Assembly: GCA_013297585.1 (NCBI GenBank)
Contig: JAAFHG010000262.1
Coordinates: 1-5,928, forward strand
Direction of reading: 5' to 3'
Source: Chitinophagales bacterium
GTDB taxonomy: Bacteria > Bacteroidota > Bacteroidia > Chitinophagales > Chitinophagaceae
DNA: 5,928 bases
The position numbers were made by a program, and so were the translations under genes. The notes under the pieces are model-generated. The model made no database searches, had not been told where the DNA came from, and saw only the letters and a program-made list of their open reading frames with translations. Below are positions 5,358 through 5,928 of the stretch, piece after piece (within the stretch, counting starts at the first letter, position 1; the number at the start of each line of letters is the position of its first letter).

Positions 5358-5928
5358 ATGGCACTAACAATTTACACCGCAGAGAAATTAAGTAAACTAC
5401 CTTTTTTAGAGCAAGTTGATGTTTTAAAAAAGCAAGTGGATACGTTACGACGACCATTGCCTAAAGAAATAGAAGACCGTGTATTACAAAAGTTACGCTT
5501 AGAATGGAATTATCACTCAAATGCTATTGAAGGCAATCAACTATCTTACGGTGAAACGGTTGCTTTTATTATGGAAGGCATTACTGCAAAAGGTAAAACC
5601 TTAAAAGACCATTTAGATATAAAAGGTCATGATGAAGCGATTAAGTATTTGCTAGACATAGTAAAAAACGCAGATTACGTTTTAAATGAAGCCGATATTA
5701 GAAACCTGCATCAGTTACTGCTGAAAGAGAACTATTTTGTAGATGCACAAACACCAAGCGGCGAAAAAACAAGAAAAGAAATAAAGATTGGGCAATACAA
5801 ATCATCACCTAATCATGTACTAACAGCAACAGGCGAAACGCATTATTATGCTAGCCCAGAGCAAGTACCAATGCGTATGGGCGACTTGATGGATTGGTAC
5901 AAATTAGCCAAAGAAAATACAACTATTC
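5358..5928 (+). CDS. Fic-family protein, 3'-truncated by window edge
   Basis: The frame opens at ATG 5358 and stays open to the window end (190 codons seen). Fic proteins typically transfer AMP or another nucleotide moiety from a nucleotide cofactor to target-protein hydroxyls. The N-terminal half is recognisable: a helical start, then LEWNYHSNAIEGNQLSYGET (48-67), containing the (S/T)xxxE(G/N) inhibitory motif as S54-E58-G59. Next come DHLDIKGHDEAIKYL (84-98), ADIRNLHQLLLKE (112-124) and the pre-catalytic stretch KSSPNHVLTATGETHYYASP (148-167), then MGDLMDWY. An N-terminal inhibitory motif marks a class II Fic protein, in which the glutamate holds back ATP binding until it is displaced. The catalytic HPFxxGNGR loop would lie just past the right edge, so activity cannot be judged. 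It starts nine bases after the nadC stop, which suggests readthrough transcription; a functional link to NAD synthesis is not shown. Confidence 0.88.
   Translation, partial: MALTIYTAEKLSKLPFLEQVDVLKKQVDTLRRPLPKEIEDRVLQKLRLEWNYHSNAIEGNQLSYGETVAFIMEGITAKGKTLKDHLDIKGHDEAIKYLLDIVKNADYVLNEADIRNLHQLLLKENYFVDAQTPSGEKTRKEIKIGQYKSSPNHVLTATGETHYYASPEQVPMRMGDLMDWYKLAKENTTI

Overview
The window looks like chromosomal DNA of a member of the Bacteroidota, most likely close to Chitinophagaceae/Sphingobacteriales. The evidence is visibly AT-rich sequence, genes without clear Shine-Dalgarno sites, a TAnnTTTG-type -7 promoter box, and several gene types characteristic of that phylum: an ECF sigma / single-pass anti-sigma / DUF4097-like operon, a small CxxC membrane protein, and a Tat-exported class V aminotransferase remnant. 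No rRNA, tRNA, CRISPR array or transposase is visible.

Layout. Bases 1-678 hold the 3' part of a nitrilase-superfamily amidohydrolase (YafV/omega-amidase type), cut by the left edge. Convergent to it, 739-993 on the minus strand encodes an 84-residue membrane protein with a CSIC motif; its promoter box lies at 1012-1019. Bases 1068-1518 are a degraded gene: a Tat signal peptide followed by three recognisable pieces of a class V (isopenicillin-N-epimerase-like) aminotransferase in three reading frames, with the PLP-lysine region missing.

Bases 1571-4293 form a compact module: a candidate ECF-type promoter, an ECF sigma factor (TTG start), an overlapping single-pass anti-sigma candidate, a secreted beta-repeat protein four bases further on, and a strong intrinsic terminator. 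The likely logic is that the sigma factor drives its own operon, the membrane protein holds it in check, and the exported DUF4097-like protein is the envelope-side product. The anti-sigma gene carries four tandem heptamers just after its membrane segment. Gain or loss of one unit would truncate the protein, so the site could act as a contingency switch.

The 271-base gap after this operon holds three terminator-like hairpins in a row and a weak candidate promoter. It is followed by nadC (quinolinate phosphoribosyltransferase, NAD biosynthesis) and, nine bases after the nadC stop, the 5' part of a Fic-family gene with an N-terminal inhibitory motif. The Fic gene runs off the right edge before its catalytic motif.

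Nothing here is clearly a new system. The best leads are the heptamer array in the anti-sigma gene, the stacked hairpins before nadC, and the mosaic pseudogene.
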